In this document: in pieces, positions 12,507 through 22,175 of the stretch
Layout: each line of letters opens with the position of its first letter
Position numbering within the stretch: the first letter of the stretch is position 1
Source: Candidatus Rokuibacteriota bacterium
GTDB taxonomy: Bacteria; Methylomirabilota; Methylomirabilia; Rokubacteriales; CSP1-6
Reading direction: 5' to 3'
Assembly: GCA_030647435.1 (NCBI GenBank)
Contig: JAUSJX010000056.1
Span: 1 to 64,000 of the forward strand
Length of the DNA: 64,000 bases
Translations under genes and position numbers: made by a program
The notes under the pieces: generated by a model
Databases searched by the model: none
What the model was told of the DNA's origin: nothing
What the model saw: the letters and a program-made list of their open reading frames with translations, nothing else

Positions 12507-13796
12507 TCAGCGCGCCGAGGTCTGCGCCGGCGCGCCCGCCGGACGGGTCGTCTTGTCCAGGATCTTCATCCCCTTGAGCAGGTCGAGCGCGCGCTGCAGC
12601 TGCGGGTCGCGCTTGAGCTGGTCCATGAGACGCGCCTGCTCGTCGAGCGGCGGCTGCTGCGGCTGCACCTCGGGCGTCTGGCCCGCGGCGGGCTTGGGCG
12701 CCTCGACGATGATGTCCGGCGTGATGCCCTTGCCGTGGATGGAGCGGCCCTTGGGCGTGTAGTACTTCGCGGTCGTGAGCCTGAGCCCCGAGCCGTCGGA
12801 AAGCGGGATGATCGTCTGCACGGAGCCCTTGCCGAAGCTCTGCGTCCCCAGCACCACCGCGCGCCCCCAGTCCTGGAGCGCCCCCGCCACGATCTCGGAG
12901 GCCGAGGCGCTGCCCTGGTTGACGAGGATGACGATGGGGAAGTCCGAGTAGACGCGCTTGCCGCTCGCCTGGAAGCGCATGTTCTGGTTCCGCACGCGCC
13001 CCTCGGTGTAGACGATCAGCTTGCCGGGCTCGAGGAACTTCTCGCTCACCTCGACGGACGACGTCAGGAGCCCGCCCGGGTTGTTGCGCAGGTCGAGCAC
13101 CAGCCCCTGGATCTTCTTGCCCTTGGAGTACTTCTCGAGCGCCGTCTCGATGTCAGTGCCCGTCTGCTCCTGGAACTGGCGCAGCCTGATGTACTCGATG
13201 CCGGGCTCGAGTTCGGCGCTCTTGACGGACTGGACCCGGATCTGCTCGCGGGTGATCGTGAAATCCTTCGGCTCCGTCCACCCCTCGCGGATCAGGCTGA
13301 TGACGATCTTGCTGCCCGGCTTGCCGCGCATGCGCTTGACGGCGTCGGTCAGCTGCATGTCCTTGGTCGAGATGCCTTCGATCTTCACGATGCGGTCGCC
13401 GGGCTGGACGCCGGCGCGGTAGGCGGGCGTGCCCTCGATGGGGGTGACGACGGTGAGGACGTCGTCACGCAGCGTGATCTCGATCCCCAGGCCCCCGAAG
13501 CTGCCCGAGGTCTCCACCTGCATCTCGCGGTACATCTCGGAGTCGAGGAAGGAGGAGTGCGCGTCGAGGCCCCGGAGCGTGCCCTTGATGGCGCTGTAGA
13601 TGATCTCCTTGGGCGGCAGCTCGTCGACGTACTGGCTCTGGATGATCGACAGCACCTCCGTGAAGAGGCGCAGGTTCTCGTAGGTCGCCGCCTGCTCGTT
13701 GCTCTTGCTGGCCACCCCGCCGCCCAGCGACAGGGTGAGCAGGAGCAGGACCGCCGCGATCATTACCGCCTTCTTCACGTGCCGAAGCGAGCCCAT
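12507..13796 (-). CDS. ctpA: Carboxy-terminal processing protease, S41 family (CtpA)
   Basis: 429 residues. An N-terminal signal anchor (about 8-25), a PDZ domain (about 85-170) with GLGIEITLRD and GVQPGDRIVKIEG, then the S41 core with the catalytic Ser in NQGSASASEI and the Lys in SFGKGSVQT. The protease cleaves C-terminal tails of periplasmic substrates; in this cluster it may control peptidoglycan hydrolase regulators. The start is preceded by AAGGAG. It lies between the EnvC-like gene and the deacetylase-like gene. Confidence 0.96.
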   Translation of the reverse strand: MGSLRHVKKAVMIAAVLLLLTLSLGGGVASKSNEQAATYENLRLFTEVLSIIQSQYVDELPPKEIIYSAIKGTLRGLDAHSSFLDSEMYREMQVETSGSFGGLGIEITLRDDVLTVVTPIEGTPAYRAGVQPGDRIVKIEGISTKDMQLTDAVKRMRGKPGSKIVISLIREGWTEPKDFTITREQIRVQSVKSAELEPGIEYIRLRQFQEQTGTDIETALEKYSKGKKIQGLVLDLRNNPGGLLTSSVEVSEKFLEPGKLIVYTEGRVRNQNMRFQASGKRVYSDFPIVILVNQGSASASEIVAGALQDWGRAVVLGTQSFGKGSVQTIIPLSDGSGLRLTTAKYYTPKGRSIHGKGITPDIIVEAPKPAAGQTPEVQPQQPPLDEQARLMDQLKRDPQLQRALDLLKGMKILDKTTRPAGAPAQTSAR

Positions 13797-13826
13797 CGTG
13801 GTCTCCTTGGTCCTGCTATTTGTCCC

Positions 13827-15050
13827 CTACCCTCGGGGCCTGAGCCATTGAGCGGGGTCCTGGGGCTTTCCCTGGTAGCGCACCTCGAAATAGAGGCGCG
13901 GCCCCTGGAGTGAGCCCGTGTCCCCGACCGTGCCGATCACCTGTCCCTGTCTGACGTCGTCCCCCTCGGCCACCTTCATGTCGGCGACGTGAGCGTAGAG
14001 CGTGTAGTACTCGCTGCCGTGGTCCACGATGATCAGGTTCCCGTACCCCCGGAACCAGCCCGTGTAGAGCACGTGGCCCGGGAAGACGACGTGGACGCCC
14101 GCCCCCTCGGCGGCGTCGATGTCGATCCCGTTTCGGAACGTCTTCGTCCCGAAACGCGGGTTGACGCGCGTGCCGTACTCCTCGACAACCCGCCCCGGCG
14201 CGGGCCACTCCAGCCGCCCGCGCATCGCCCCCAGCCCCACTCCCGGCGTGACCTCACCGGGCATCGCCTTCGGCGGCTTCGAAGAGGGCGGCGGGACCTT
14301 CGCGACCCGCCGCTTCTCCTGGAGGTTCCGGATGAAGGCTTCCAGGCGCCGCGTGGCCTCGCTAAGCTCCCCGACCATCCGGTCGTGGTAGACCCGCTCG
14401 TTCCTGACCCGCGCGAGGAGGGCCCGCCGCTTGGCCGCCTCGCGGTCCGCCTCGGCCCGCTCGCCCTCCGCCTCGGTCCGGAGGGCCGACATCTCCCCGC
14501 GGCGGGCCTCCAGCCTGCCCTTCCTGTCCGCCAAACCCTCGGAAGTTACACGATACTCTCGAATCATCCGGGCGTCCACCGTCGCGAGCGTGGTCAGGTG
14601 ACGAAGGCGCACGGCTTGGGCGACCGGGTCGTCGCCCGAGAGGAGGACGGGCAGCGCCCCACCCTGGACCTGCATCCGGTACATCGCGCGCAGGCGCTGC
14701 GCCATGGCGTCTTCCTGTCCCGAGCGCATGTTCTCGAGGCGGGTGATATCGCGCTGGAGATCGCCCATCTCGGCCTGGGTGCGCCTGATCCGCCCGTCGA
14801 GCAGCGCGACCTGCTTGCGCTTGTCGTTCAGCCGCCGGTCGATCGTCTCGAGCTCTGAGAGGATGCCGGCTTCGCGCTTGCGCGCCTCCGCAGCCTTGGT
14901 GCGCTCCTCCTTGAGGCGCTTCTGCGCCTGCTGGAGCGCGCGCTCCTTCTCGTTGAGGTCCGCGCCGTCCTTCTTCTGCTGTCCCGTCGCAGGCAACGCG
15001 AGAGCCAGCACGAGAAACAGGAGCGCCGGCGCGGACCGGGAGGCGCGCAT
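13827..15050 (-). CDS. EnvC-like amidase activator: coiled coil plus degenerate LytM domain
   Basis: 407 residues from the ATG at 15050. The signal peptide (MRASRSAPALLFLVLALALP) is followed by a long coiled coil (about 28-250) and a C-terminal LytM/M23 domain (about 280-400). The zinc ligands are mostly lost: FRNGIDI replaces the usual H-x-G-x-D, and GPRLYFEV replaces GPHLHFEV. EnvC of E. coli has the same kind of loss and activates amidases rather than cutting peptidoglycan. Translation overlaps the ftsX stop (TGATG), so FtsEX is the likely partner at the division septum. Confidence 0.92.
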   Translation of the reverse strand: MRASRSAPALLFLVLALALPATGQQKKDGADLNEKERALQQAQKRLKEERTKAAEARKREAGILSELETIDRRLNDKRKQVALLDGRIRRTQAEMGDLQRDITRLENMRSGQEDAMAQRLRAMYRMQVQGGALPVLLSGDDPVAQAVRLRHLTTLATVDARMIREYRVTSEGLADRKGRLEARRGEMSALRTEAEGERAEADREAAKRRALLARVRNERVYHDRMVGELSEATRRLEAFIRNLQEKRRVAKVPPPSSKPPKAMPGEVTPGVGLGAMRGRLEWPAPGRVVEEYGTRVNPRFGTKTFRNGIDIDAAEGAGVHVVFPGHVLYTGWFRGYGNLIIVDHGSEYYTLYAHVADMKVAEGDDVRQGQVIGTVGDTGSLQGPRLYFEVRYQGKPQDPAQWLRPRG

Positions 15051-15934
15051 CACACCGTCACCCGGCCGCGGGCCAAGAGGCCGCCCAGCGCGCCCAGGAG
15101 GGCGCCGCCCGCGATCAGGAACAGGATCTGCAGCAGCGAGAGAAAGGCCGCGCGGGCCAGGCCCAAGGTCAGCTGCAGCAGCGGCTCGAGCCGTGGCGCC
15201 CCGACGGCATAGGCCGCCTCGAGCAGAGCCAGCGCGACGACGGCGCCGAGCAGCCCCTGGACCATGCCCTGCAGGAGCTGCGGGAGCCGGATGACGGATT
15301 CGCTCGCGCCGACGAGCCGCATGATCTCCGTCTCCGCGCGGCGGGCGTGCAGGACCAGCGTGGTCGCGGTCGTCACCGTCAGGATGGCGGCCAGCGCCAG
15401 CACGGCTCCCACGGCGAGGCCTACGATCTGGAAGAGACGCTGCCAGCGGGCGAGGCCCTCGACCCATTCCGCGCCGCCCTGGACTTCCTCGGCCTCGGGG
15501 AAGGCGGCGAGCCGACCGGCGAGCGCGCGAGTAGCCTCAGGAGTCGTGGAGCCTTCGGCCGGCGTCACCTCGAGCGAGGCCGGCAGCGGGTTGCGCGGCA
15601 GGTGATCGACGACGCCGGCCTGGGAGCCGAGCGACTGGCGCAGCGAGCGGAGCGCCTCGGCCTTCCCGACGTAGCGCACGCGCTGGACGCCGTCGAGCGC
15701 TTCGACGCGACGGGTAAGGTCGGCGAGCGCGGCGGTCGACGGCTCTTCCCGAAGAAAGACCACCACCCTGACGCGGTCGCGCCACTGCCCGACGGCCCGC
15801 CCGAGGTTCAAGGACAGCAGCCAGAAGCCGCCCAGCGCCGTCAGCGAGAGGGTGATGAGCAGGATGGCGCTGACGCCGACCCGGCCCGCGCGCCGGAGGT
15901 CCACGAGGGCCTCGCTGACGATGAAGCTCAGCAT
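15050..15934 (-). CDS. ftsX: Cell division protein FtsX
   Basis: 294 residues. A transmembrane helix near the N-terminus (about 20-42), a periplasmic domain (about 45-165) and three further helices, as in FtsX. It is the membrane part of the FtsEX complex, which relays ATP hydrolysis to a periplasmic hydrolase activator. The start region carries a 14-bp duplication that repeats the ATG out of frame, and no Shine-Dalgarno is visible. It is located between ftsE and the EnvC-like gene. Confidence 0.95.
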   Translation of the reverse strand: MLSFIVSEALVDLRRAGRVGVSAILLITLSLTALGGFWLLSLNLGRAVGQWRDRVRVVVFLREEPSTAALADLTRRVEALDGVQRVRYVGKAEALRSLRQSLGSQAGVVDHLPRNPLPASLEVTPAEGSTTPEATRALAGRLAAFPEAEEVQGGAEWVEGLARWQRLFQIVGLAVGAVLALAAILTVTTATTLVLHARRAETEIMRLVGASESVIRLPQLLQGMVQGLLGAVVALALLEAAYAVGAPRLEPLLQLTLGLARAAFLSLLQILFLIAGGALLGALGGLLARGRVTV

Positions 15935-15954
15935 CTGGGGCTCAGCATCTGGGG
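15927..15954 (-). repeat. 14-bp tandem duplication at the ftsX start
   Basis: Two copies of ctcagcatctgggg (15927-15940 and 15941-15954). The upstream copy provides a second ATG at 15948 that is out of frame with ftsX. It reads six codons (MLSPRC) and stops at TGA 15930-15928, overlapping the real ATG. This is a possible termination-reinitiation arrangement between ftsE and ftsX. Confidence 0.9.
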
Positions 15955-15955
15955 C

Positions 15956-16627
15956 TCATCCCTCGTCCTTGACCAAGACGCCGCCTTCGAGCCTCAGGGT
16001 CCGGCGCTTGAGCTGAGCGGCCAATCGCGCCTGGTGAGTCGCGAACAGCACCGTGGTGCCGCGGCTCGAGATGTCCTTGATCAGGTCGAGGATCTCGCCC
16101 GCCATCGCCTCGTCCAGGTTGCCCGTGGGCTCGTCGGCCAGCAGGAGCGCCGGGGACTTCACGATCGCCCGCGCAAGGGCGGCCCGCTGGGCCTCGCCCT
16201 GGGAGAGCTGGGCCGGATAGGCCTGGGCTCGCGAGGACAGGCCGACGGCCTTGAGCGCCTGGAAGGCCCGTGGCGTGATGTCGCGGCGCGCGGTGCCCAG
16301 GACGCGCAGGACGAAGGCGATGTTCTCGAAGACGGTGCGGCCCGAGAGGAGCTTGGCGTCCTGGAAGACGATGCCGAGCGAGCGCCGGAGGAGCGGGACT
16401 TCCCGGCGGCGCAGCGCCGTGAGGTCGAAGCCGGCGACCTCGATCTCGCCGTCCGAGACCTGCTCGTCGGCGTAGAGGAGGCGAAGGAGCGTCGTCTTGC
16501 CGGCCCCGCTGGCGCCCGAGAGGACGACGAACTCGCCCTTCTCGACGGCGAACGAGATGTCGCTGAGGGCCGGCAGCTTCATCGGCCCGCTTTCGAAGAC
16601 CTTGCAGACACGGTGGAGCCGTATCAT
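15956..16627 (-). CDS. ftsE: Cell division ATP-binding protein FtsE
   Basis: 223 residues, typical length. An ABC ATPase with Walker A GASGAGKTT, signature LSQGEAQR and Walker B LLLADEPTGNLD. The start MIRLHRVCKVFESG is characteristic of FtsE. It energises FtsX at the inner membrane. It is the first gene of the ftsE-ftsX-envC-ctpA unit; gatB ends 28 nt away on the same strand. Confidence 0.97.
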   Translation of the reverse strand: MIRLHRVCKVFESGPMKLPALSDISFAVEKGEFVVLSGASGAGKTTLLRLLYADEQVSDGEIEVAGFDLTALRRREVPLLRRSLGIVFQDAKLLSGRTVFENIAFVLRVLGTARRDITPRAFQALKAVGLSSRAQAYPAQLSQGEAQRAALARAIVKSPALLLADEPTGNLDEAMAGEILDLIKDISSRGTTVLFATHQARLAAQLKRRTLRLEGGVLVKDEG

Positions 16628-16654
16628 GGGGCTCCGTCCATTCTATCTAACCCT

Positions 16655-18106
16655 TCAGAGTTTCGATAGTTTTTCGGCCAGGAGGGAGTTTACGACACCG
16701 GGGCTTGCCTTGCCCGCCGTCGCCTTCATGACCTGCCCGACGAGGAAACCCAAGGCGGCCTTCTTGCCGGCCTTGTAGTCTAGGGCGACCTTGGCGTGCT
16801 CGGCCAGGACCCCGTCCACGACGGCGCCGAGCGCGCCCGCGTCGGCGACCTGGGTCAGGCCCTCGCGGCTGACGATAGTCCGCGCATCCTCACCCGAGCG
16901 GTACATCTTCTCGAAGACGTCCTTGGCGATCTTGCCGCTGATGGTCCCGTCCTCGATGAGCGTGATGAGGCCCGCGAGATTACCGGGCGAAATGGCGCAG
17001 GCCGCGACCGCGCGCTCGTCGTCGCCGGGCAGCTCGCGAAGCAGCTCGTTGAGGATCCAGTTGGCAACGGCCTTCGGCTTGCCGCATTGGGCGACGGCGG
17101 CCTCGAAGTAGTCGGCCAGCGCGCGGCTCCCGGTCAGAAGGTCTGCGTCGTAGGCGGTGAGCGCGTGGGCCCGCATGAAGCGCACGCGACGGGCGGCCGG
17201 CAGCTCGGGCAGCGTGGCGCGCACGGCCTCGATCCAGCGCGCCTCGACGTTGAGAGGCGGAAGGTCGGGCTCGGGGAAGAAGCGGTAGTCGTGGGCGAAC
17301 TCCTTCGAGCGCATGGAGACCGTCTGCCCCTTGTCGGGGTCCCAGAGGCGCGTCTCCGGCACGATCCGCTCCCCGGCGTCGAGCGCGCGGCCCTGCCGCT
17401 TGATCTCGTACTCGAGAGCGTGCTGGACGTTCCGGAAGGAGTTCATGTTCTTGACCTCAACCTTGGTCCCGAGCGGGGTCGCCCCGGCCCGCTTCAGCGA
17501 GATGTTGGCGTCGCAGCGCATGGACCCTTCTTCCATGTTGCCGTCGCAGACACCCAGGTAGACGACGATGGCCCGGAGCCGCCGCAGGTAGGCGCCCGCC
17601 TCCTCGGAGGTGCGGATGTCCGGCTTGGAGACGATCTCCATGAGCGGCACACCGGCGCGGTTGAAGTCCACCCGGCTCGACTGCGCCGTCTCGAGGCTGC
17701 CCTCGTGGATGAGCTTGCCGACGTCCTCCTCGAGGTGGAGGCGCTCGATGCCGATCCGGCGCGCGGCGCCGTCCACCTCGATGTCGAGATGGCCGTGTTC
17801 CGCCAGCGGCTCCTCGTACTGGGTGATCTGGTAGTTCTTCGGCATGTCCGGGTAGTAGTAGTGCTTGCGCGCGAAGCGGTTGTCCGCGTTCACGATGCAG
17901 TCGATCGCCAGCGAGGTCTTGATCCCGAACTCGACCGCCCGCCGGTTGATGACCGGCAGCGTCCCCGGCATGCCCTGGCAGACGGGGCAGGTCTGGGTAT
18001 TGGGCGGCGCGCCGAAGACCGTCGAGCAGCCGCAGAACATCTTACTCCGCGTCAGGAGCTGCGCGTGGACCTCGAGGCCGATGACGACGTCGTACGCCCC
18101 GCTCAT
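16655..18106 (-). CDS. gatB: Asp/Glu-tRNA amidotransferase subunit B
   Basis: 483 residues from the ATG at 18106, overlapping the gatA stop (ATGA). A longer open frame upstream is a shadow of gatA. It begins [13 protein letters not shown] and contains the zinc-binding CGCS and CPVCQG cysteines, [11 protein letters not shown], and the C-terminal YqeY-like helical domain (about 395-480). It phosphorylates and amidates misacylated Asp-tRNA(Asn) or Glu-tRNA(Gln) with GatA and GatC. Confidence 0.98.
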   Translation of the reverse strand: MSGAYDVVIGLEVHAQLLTRSKMFCGCSTVFGAPPNTQTCPVCQGMPGTLPVINRRAVEFGIKTSLAIDCIVNADNRFARKHYYYPDMPKNYQITQYEEPLAEHGHLDIEVDGAARRIGIERLHLEEDVGKLIHEGSLETAQSSRVDFNRAGVPLMEIVSKPDIRTSEEAGAYLRRLRAIVVYLGVCDGNMEEGSMRCDANISLKRAGATPLGTKVEVKNMNSFRNVQHALEYEIKRQGRALDAGERIVPETRLWDPDKGQTVSMRSKEFAHDYRFFPEPDLPPLNVEARWIEAVRATLPELPAARRVRFMRAHALTAYDADLLTGSRALADYFEAAVAQCGKPKAVANWILNELLRELPGDDERAVAACAISPGNLAGLITLIEDGTISGKIAKDVFEKMYRSGEDARTIVSREGLTQVADAGALGAVVDGVLAEHAKVALDYKAGKKAALGFLVGQVMKATAGKASPGVVNSLLAEKLSKL

Positions 18107-19563
18107 GCGGCGAGCTCCGGCTTTCTCTCCCGCCACGTGGTGGCCGCCTCGTACGCCCTGGCCGTGCGCAGCAGCATCGCCTCGTCGAAGGCCTTGCCGA
18201 TGACCTGGAGCCCGATCGGCAGCCCCGCCTTCGTGAAGCCCGCCGGCACGGACAGCCCCGGCAGCCCCGCGAGGTTGACGGGAATGGTGAACACGTCGTT
18301 GAGGTACATGGAGAGCGGGTCTTCCTTCTCGCCGATCTTGAACGCGACGCTCGGCGTGGTCGGGGCCACGATCACGTCCACGCGCTCGAAGGCTTTCTGG
18401 AAATCGCGCTGGACGAGCGTGCGCACCTTCTGCGCCTTGCCGTAGTAGGCGTCGTAGTAGCCGGCGGAGAGCGCGTACGTGCCGAGCATGACGCGCCGCT
18501 TGACCTCGGCGCCGAACCCCACCCCGCGCGTCCGGCTGTACATGTCGATGAGATCGCGCGCGCCGGGGACGCGCAGGCCGTACTTGACCCCGTCGTAGCG
18601 CGCGAGGTTGGAGGAGCACTCGGCCGGCGCGATCAGGTAGTACGCGGCGAGGCCGTACTCGGTATGCGGCAGCGAGATGCTCTCGGTCTTCGCCCCAAGG
18701 CCCTTCAACGTCTCGATGGCCGCCCGCACCGCCGCTTCGACTTCCGCGTCCAGTCCCTCGATGAAATACTCCGCGGGAATCCCGACCTTCAGGCCCTGGA
18801 CACCCAGCCCGAGCTCCGCCGCGTAGTCCGGCACCGGGATCGCGGCCGAGGTCGAGTCCAGGGGGTCGTGGCCCGCTATCGCCTGGAGCATCAGCGCGGC
18901 GTCCAGGACGTCCTTGGCGAACGGGCCGACCTGGTCGAGGGACGACGCGAAGGCGACGAGGCCGAAGCGCGAGACGCGCCCGTAGGTCGGCTTGAGGCCG
19001 ACGTTGCCGCAGAAGGCCGCGGGCTGGCGGATGGAGCCGCCCGTGTCGGTGCCGAGCGTCGCCGCCGCGAGGTCGGCGGCCACGGCGGCCGCCGAGCCTC
19101 CGGAAGACCCGCCGGGCACCCGCGAGAGATCCCACGGGTTGCGCGTCGTGAAATAGGCCGAGTTCTCCGTGGAGGAGCCCATGGCGAACTCGTCCATGTT
19201 GAGCTTGCCCAGGATGACCGCGCCGGCTCCGAGGAGCCTGGCGACGACCGTCGCATCGTAGGGCGGCACGAATCCCTCGAGGATCTTCGAGCCGCAGGTG
19301 GTCCGCACGCCCCGCGTGCAGAACACGTCCTTGACGCCGAGCGGGACGCCATCGAGCGGGCCGAGGGGCGCGCCGGACTTGAAGCGCGCGTCCGCCTCCG
19401 CCGCCCTGGCGAGCGCGGCATCGCCCGTGACGGTCAGGTACGCCTTCACCGTGGGATCGAGCGCCGCGATGCGCGCGAGATACTCCCGCGCGGCCTGCGT
19501 AGGCGTCGCGTCTCCCCGCCGGAAGCGCGCGCCCAATTCGTGGATCGTGAGGTCGGTCAGCAT
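18103..19563 (-). CDS. gatA: Asp/Glu-tRNA amidotransferase subunit A
   Basis: 486 residues. Amidase-signature enzyme with the catalytic Lys near residue 78 (GVPLGVKDV), the cis-Ser at about 153-154 (GGSSGGSAA) and the nucleophile Ser near 177 ([11 protein letters not shown]). It releases ammonia from glutamine and feeds it to GatB. It lies 4 nt after gatC and overlaps gatB. Confidence 0.98.
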   Translation of the reverse strand: MLTDLTIHELGARFRRGDATPTQAAREYLARIAALDPTVKAYLTVTGDAALARAAEADARFKSGAPLGPLDGVPLGVKDVFCTRGVRTTCGSKILEGFVPPYDATVVARLLGAGAVILGKLNMDEFAMGSSTENSAYFTTRNPWDLSRVPGGSSGGSAAAVAADLAAATLGTDTGGSIRQPAAFCGNVGLKPTYGRVSRFGLVAFASSLDQVGPFAKDVLDAALMLQAIAGHDPLDSTSAAIPVPDYAAELGLGVQGLKVGIPAEYFIEGLDAEVEAAVRAAIETLKGLGAKTESISLPHTEYGLAAYYLIAPAECSSNLARYDGVKYGLRVPGARDLIDMYSRTRGVGFGAEVKRRVMLGTYALSAGYYDAYYGKAQKVRTLVQRDFQKAFERVDVIVAPTTPSVAFKIGEKEDPLSMYLNDVFTIPVNLAGLPGLSVPAGFTKAGLPIGLQVIGKAFDEAMLLRTARAYEAATTWRERKPELAA

Positions 19564-19567
19564 CCCT

Positions 19568-19879
19568 TTACTCTTCGATGGACTCTTCGATGATTCGGGG
19601 CACGCGGAAGAACTCGCCGCTCCGGTCGGGCGCGTTCGCCAGCATCTCGGCCTGCGGCAGCGACGGCGCGGGCACGTCCTCGCGCATCACGTTGGTCATG
19701 GGCACGGCGTGGGAGGTCGGCGGCACGCCCTCGGTGCGGAGCGCCCGGAGCTTGTCGATATAGGACAGGATGCCGTCGAGCTCGCGGCGCATGCGCTCCT
19801 TCTCGGCCGCCGAGAGCGCCAGGCGCGCCAAACGGGCCACGTGGTCCACTTCCTTCATCGTGATCTTCGGCTCGGCCAT
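19568..19879 (-). CDS. gatC: Asp/Glu-tRNA amidotransferase subunit C
   Basis: 103 residues from the ATG at 19879, behind GGAGGAG. It has the family start [18 protein letters not shown] and the [10 protein letters not shown] and MREDVP segments. A belt subunit that holds GatA and GatB together. First gene of gatCAB, about 110 nt downstream of the pcrA stop. Confidence 0.96.
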   Translation of the reverse strand: MAEPKITMKEVDHVARLARLALSAAEKERMRRELDGILSYIDKLRALRTEGVPPTSHAVPMTNVMREDVPAPSLPQAEMLANAPDRSGEFFRVPRIIEESIEE

Positions 19880-19988
19880 AACTACAGCTCCTCCGGTAAC
19901 GGGGGCCCGCCTGGCGAGCTGCAGCCGCCGGCGAGGCGAGCGGACGCCCACAATCTGGCCCCCGTACTCCCCCCGTCCGCAGACATCC

Positions 19989-22175
19989 CTAGATCTCCTC
20001 CAAGTGCGCGTATTGGAGGGAGAGGCGCTTGCGGCCGACGCTGGCGAAGTGGACGGTGGCGATGACGTCGCTGCCTTCTCTCTGGATGCCGACCAGGAGC
20101 CCCTCGCCCCAGCGCGCGTGGCGGAGCTTCGCGCCGACGCGGAATGGCAGGTCGGGGTCCTCCACCACCGCCGGCAGGCTTGCCGCCGCCGCGCGCGGCA
20201 CGGTAGGCGAGGGCCGCGACGCGTTGAGTAGCACGAGCTGCGCCTCCGGAACTTCCAACAGAAAACGCGATGGCTCCCCCGCGCCATAGCCCTGGATGCG
20301 CCTGTGGAGGGCGTAGGAGAGCCACAGCCGCTGTTCCGCCCGCGTGACGCCGACGTAGAAGAGCCGGCGCTCCTCCTCGAGCTCCTCGGCGTCGTTCATG
20401 GAGCGCGAGTGCGGGAAGACGCCCTCCTCCAACCCGGTGAGGAAGACCGCTGGGAACTCGAGCCCCTTGGCCGAGTGAAGCGTCATGAGCGTGACGCCTT
20501 CGTCCGTGTCGTCGAGGGAATCCACGTCAGCCACGAGAGCGATCGAGTCGAGGAAGGCTTCGAGCGGCGCGCCCTCGGCGCCCGCCGCCTCCTGGGCGAC
20601 GACGAACTCCTCGGAGGCCGCCACCAACTCTTCGATGTTCTCGAGCCGCGCGTCGGCCTCGGCCGTCCGCTGCGCCTTGAGGGCATCGCGGTAGCCGGAG
20701 CTGCCCGCCACTAGGTCGATGAGCGCCGGCACGGTCATGGTCGCCCGCCGCTCGGCCAGGCGGGCAAGGAGCCGCGCAAAGTCTTCGAGGGCGCGGCGCG
20801 CCTTGGGCGTCACGTCGGCGGGTAGCGCCGCGCAGGCCGCCAAGAGCGGGATCCCGCGCCCCCGCGCGGCCTCGGACAGGCGGTCGAGCGTGGCCTTGCC
20901 GATGCCGCGGCTGGGCGCCGCGACGGCTCGGCGGAAGGCGACGTTGTCCGCCGGGTTGACCGCGAGACGCAGGTAGGCGATCACGTCCTTGATCTCGCGC
21001 CGCTCGTAGAAGCGAACGCCGCCCACGATGACGTAGGGAATGCTCGCGCGCCGGAGCGCGTCTTCGAGCACGCGCGACTGGGCGTTGGTCCGGTAGAACA
21101 ACGCCACGTCGTCGTAGTCCAGGCCCTGGCCGTGCAGGGACCGGACCGTCTGCGCCACCCAGCCCGCCTCCTCGTTCTCGTCCCAGGCGCGGTAGACCTG
21201 CGCCCGCTCGCCTTCGTCGTTCTCCGTCCAGAGGCGCTTGTCCCGGCGCGCGCGGTTGTTCGCGATGACCGCCGAGGCGATGTCGAGGATGCGCTTGGTC
21301 GAGCGGTAGTTCTGCTCGAGCGGCACCACGAGGCAGTCGGGGAAGTCCTTCTCGAAGTCGAGGATGTTGCGCAGGTCGGCCCCGCGCCAGCGGTACACGG
21401 ACTGGTCGGGGTCGCCGACGACGCAGAGGTTCCTGTGCTCCTGGGTCAGGAGCTGGATGATGCGGTACTGGGCGCGGTTGGTGTCCTGGTACTCGTCCAC
21501 CAGCACGTGGGTCCAGAGCGCGCGGTACCAGGCGAGCGCCTCGCGGGACGTCTCGAAGAGCCGCACGACCAGGAGCAGGAGGTCGTCGAAGTCGGCGCCG
21601 CCCGCCGCCCGCAGCTTCTCTTCGTATCTCCGGTAGAGCGTCGCGATGCGCTCCTCGCGGGGCGTACGGGCGAGGCGCTCGGCTTCTTCCACGGACAGCA
21701 TCTGGTTCTTGGCGTGGCTGATGCGGTGGACGATGGAGGCGGGCGTCTGCTGCCGCTCGTCCATGTCGAGCTCGCGCATGGCCTCCTTGACCAGCGTGAG
21801 CCGATCCTCCTCGTCGTAGATGACGAAGGACGGCGTAAGCCCGACCAGCGTCGCGCGCTCGCGCAGGATGCGCACGCAGGTCGAGTGGAACGTGGCGATG
21901 AGCGGCGGGCGGATCCCGGCCGGCAGGACGAGGTCCTCGACCCGGCGCCGCATCTCTCCCGCGGCCCTGTTGGTGAAGGTCACGGCAAGCACGTGGCGCG
22001 GATGGACGCCCTCGACGCCGAGGAGCCACGCGATCCGGTGGGCGATGACGCGCGTCTTGCCGCTTCCGGCGCCGGCCAGCACCAGCACCGGGCCCTTGGT
22101 CGCCTGGACGGCCTGCTGCTGGGCGGGATTGAGCGAGGCGAGAACTGTCTCCGGGGCGACGGCGGACCGCAGCAT
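19989..22175 (-). CDS. ATP-dependent DNA helicase, UvrD/PcrA family
   Basis: About 728 residues from the ATG at 22175; a GTG at 22193 is an alternative. A superfamily 1A helicase with motif I GAGSGKT, motif II VDEYQDTNRAQ, motif III GDPDQSVYRWRGAD, motif IV QNYRST, motif V TLHSAKGLEF and motif VI VGVTRAEQRL. A C-terminal Tudor-like tail (VGAKLRHARWGEGLLVGI) is typical of PcrA/UvrD. It unwinds DNA in excision and replication-linked repair. TATCGT lies 8 nt before the ATG with no Shine-Dalgarno. Confidence 0.96.
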   Translation of the reverse strand: MLRSAVAPETVLASLNPAQQQAVQATKGPVLVLAGAGSGKTRVIAHRIAWLLGVEGVHPRHVLAVTFTNRAAGEMRRRVEDLVLPAGIRPPLIATFHSTCVRILRERATLVGLTPSFVIYDEEDRLTLVKEAMRELDMDERQQTPASIVHRISHAKNQMLSVEEAERLARTPREERIATLYRRYEEKLRAAGGADFDDLLLLVVRLFETSREALAWYRALWTHVLVDEYQDTNRAQYRIIQLLTQEHRNLCVVGDPDQSVYRWRGADLRNILDFEKDFPDCLVVPLEQNYRSTKRILDIASAVIANNRARRDKRLWTENDEGERAQVYRAWDENEEAGWVAQTVRSLHGQGLDYDDVALFYRTNAQSRVLEDALRRASIPYVIVGGVRFYERREIKDVIAYLRLAVNPADNVAFRRAVAAPSRGIGKATLDRLSEAARGRGIPLLAACAALPADVTPKARRALEDFARLLARLAERRATMTVPALIDLVAGSSGYRDALKAQRTAEADARLENIEELVAASEEFVVAQEAAGAEGAPLEAFLDSIALVADVDSLDDTDEGVTLMTLHSAKGLEFPAVFLTGLEEGVFPHSRSMNDAEELEEERRLFYVGVTRAEQRLWLSYALHRRIQGYGAGEPSRFLLEVPEAQLVLLNASRPSPTVPRAAAASLPAVVEDPDLPFRVGAKLRHARWGEGLLVGIQREGSDVIATVHFASVGRKRLSLQYAHLEEI

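Noticed and set aside
15050-15467. Longer N-terminus for the EnvC-like protein
   Set aside because: The extra frame overlaps ftsX out of frame; the signal peptide at the ATG 15050 marks the real start.
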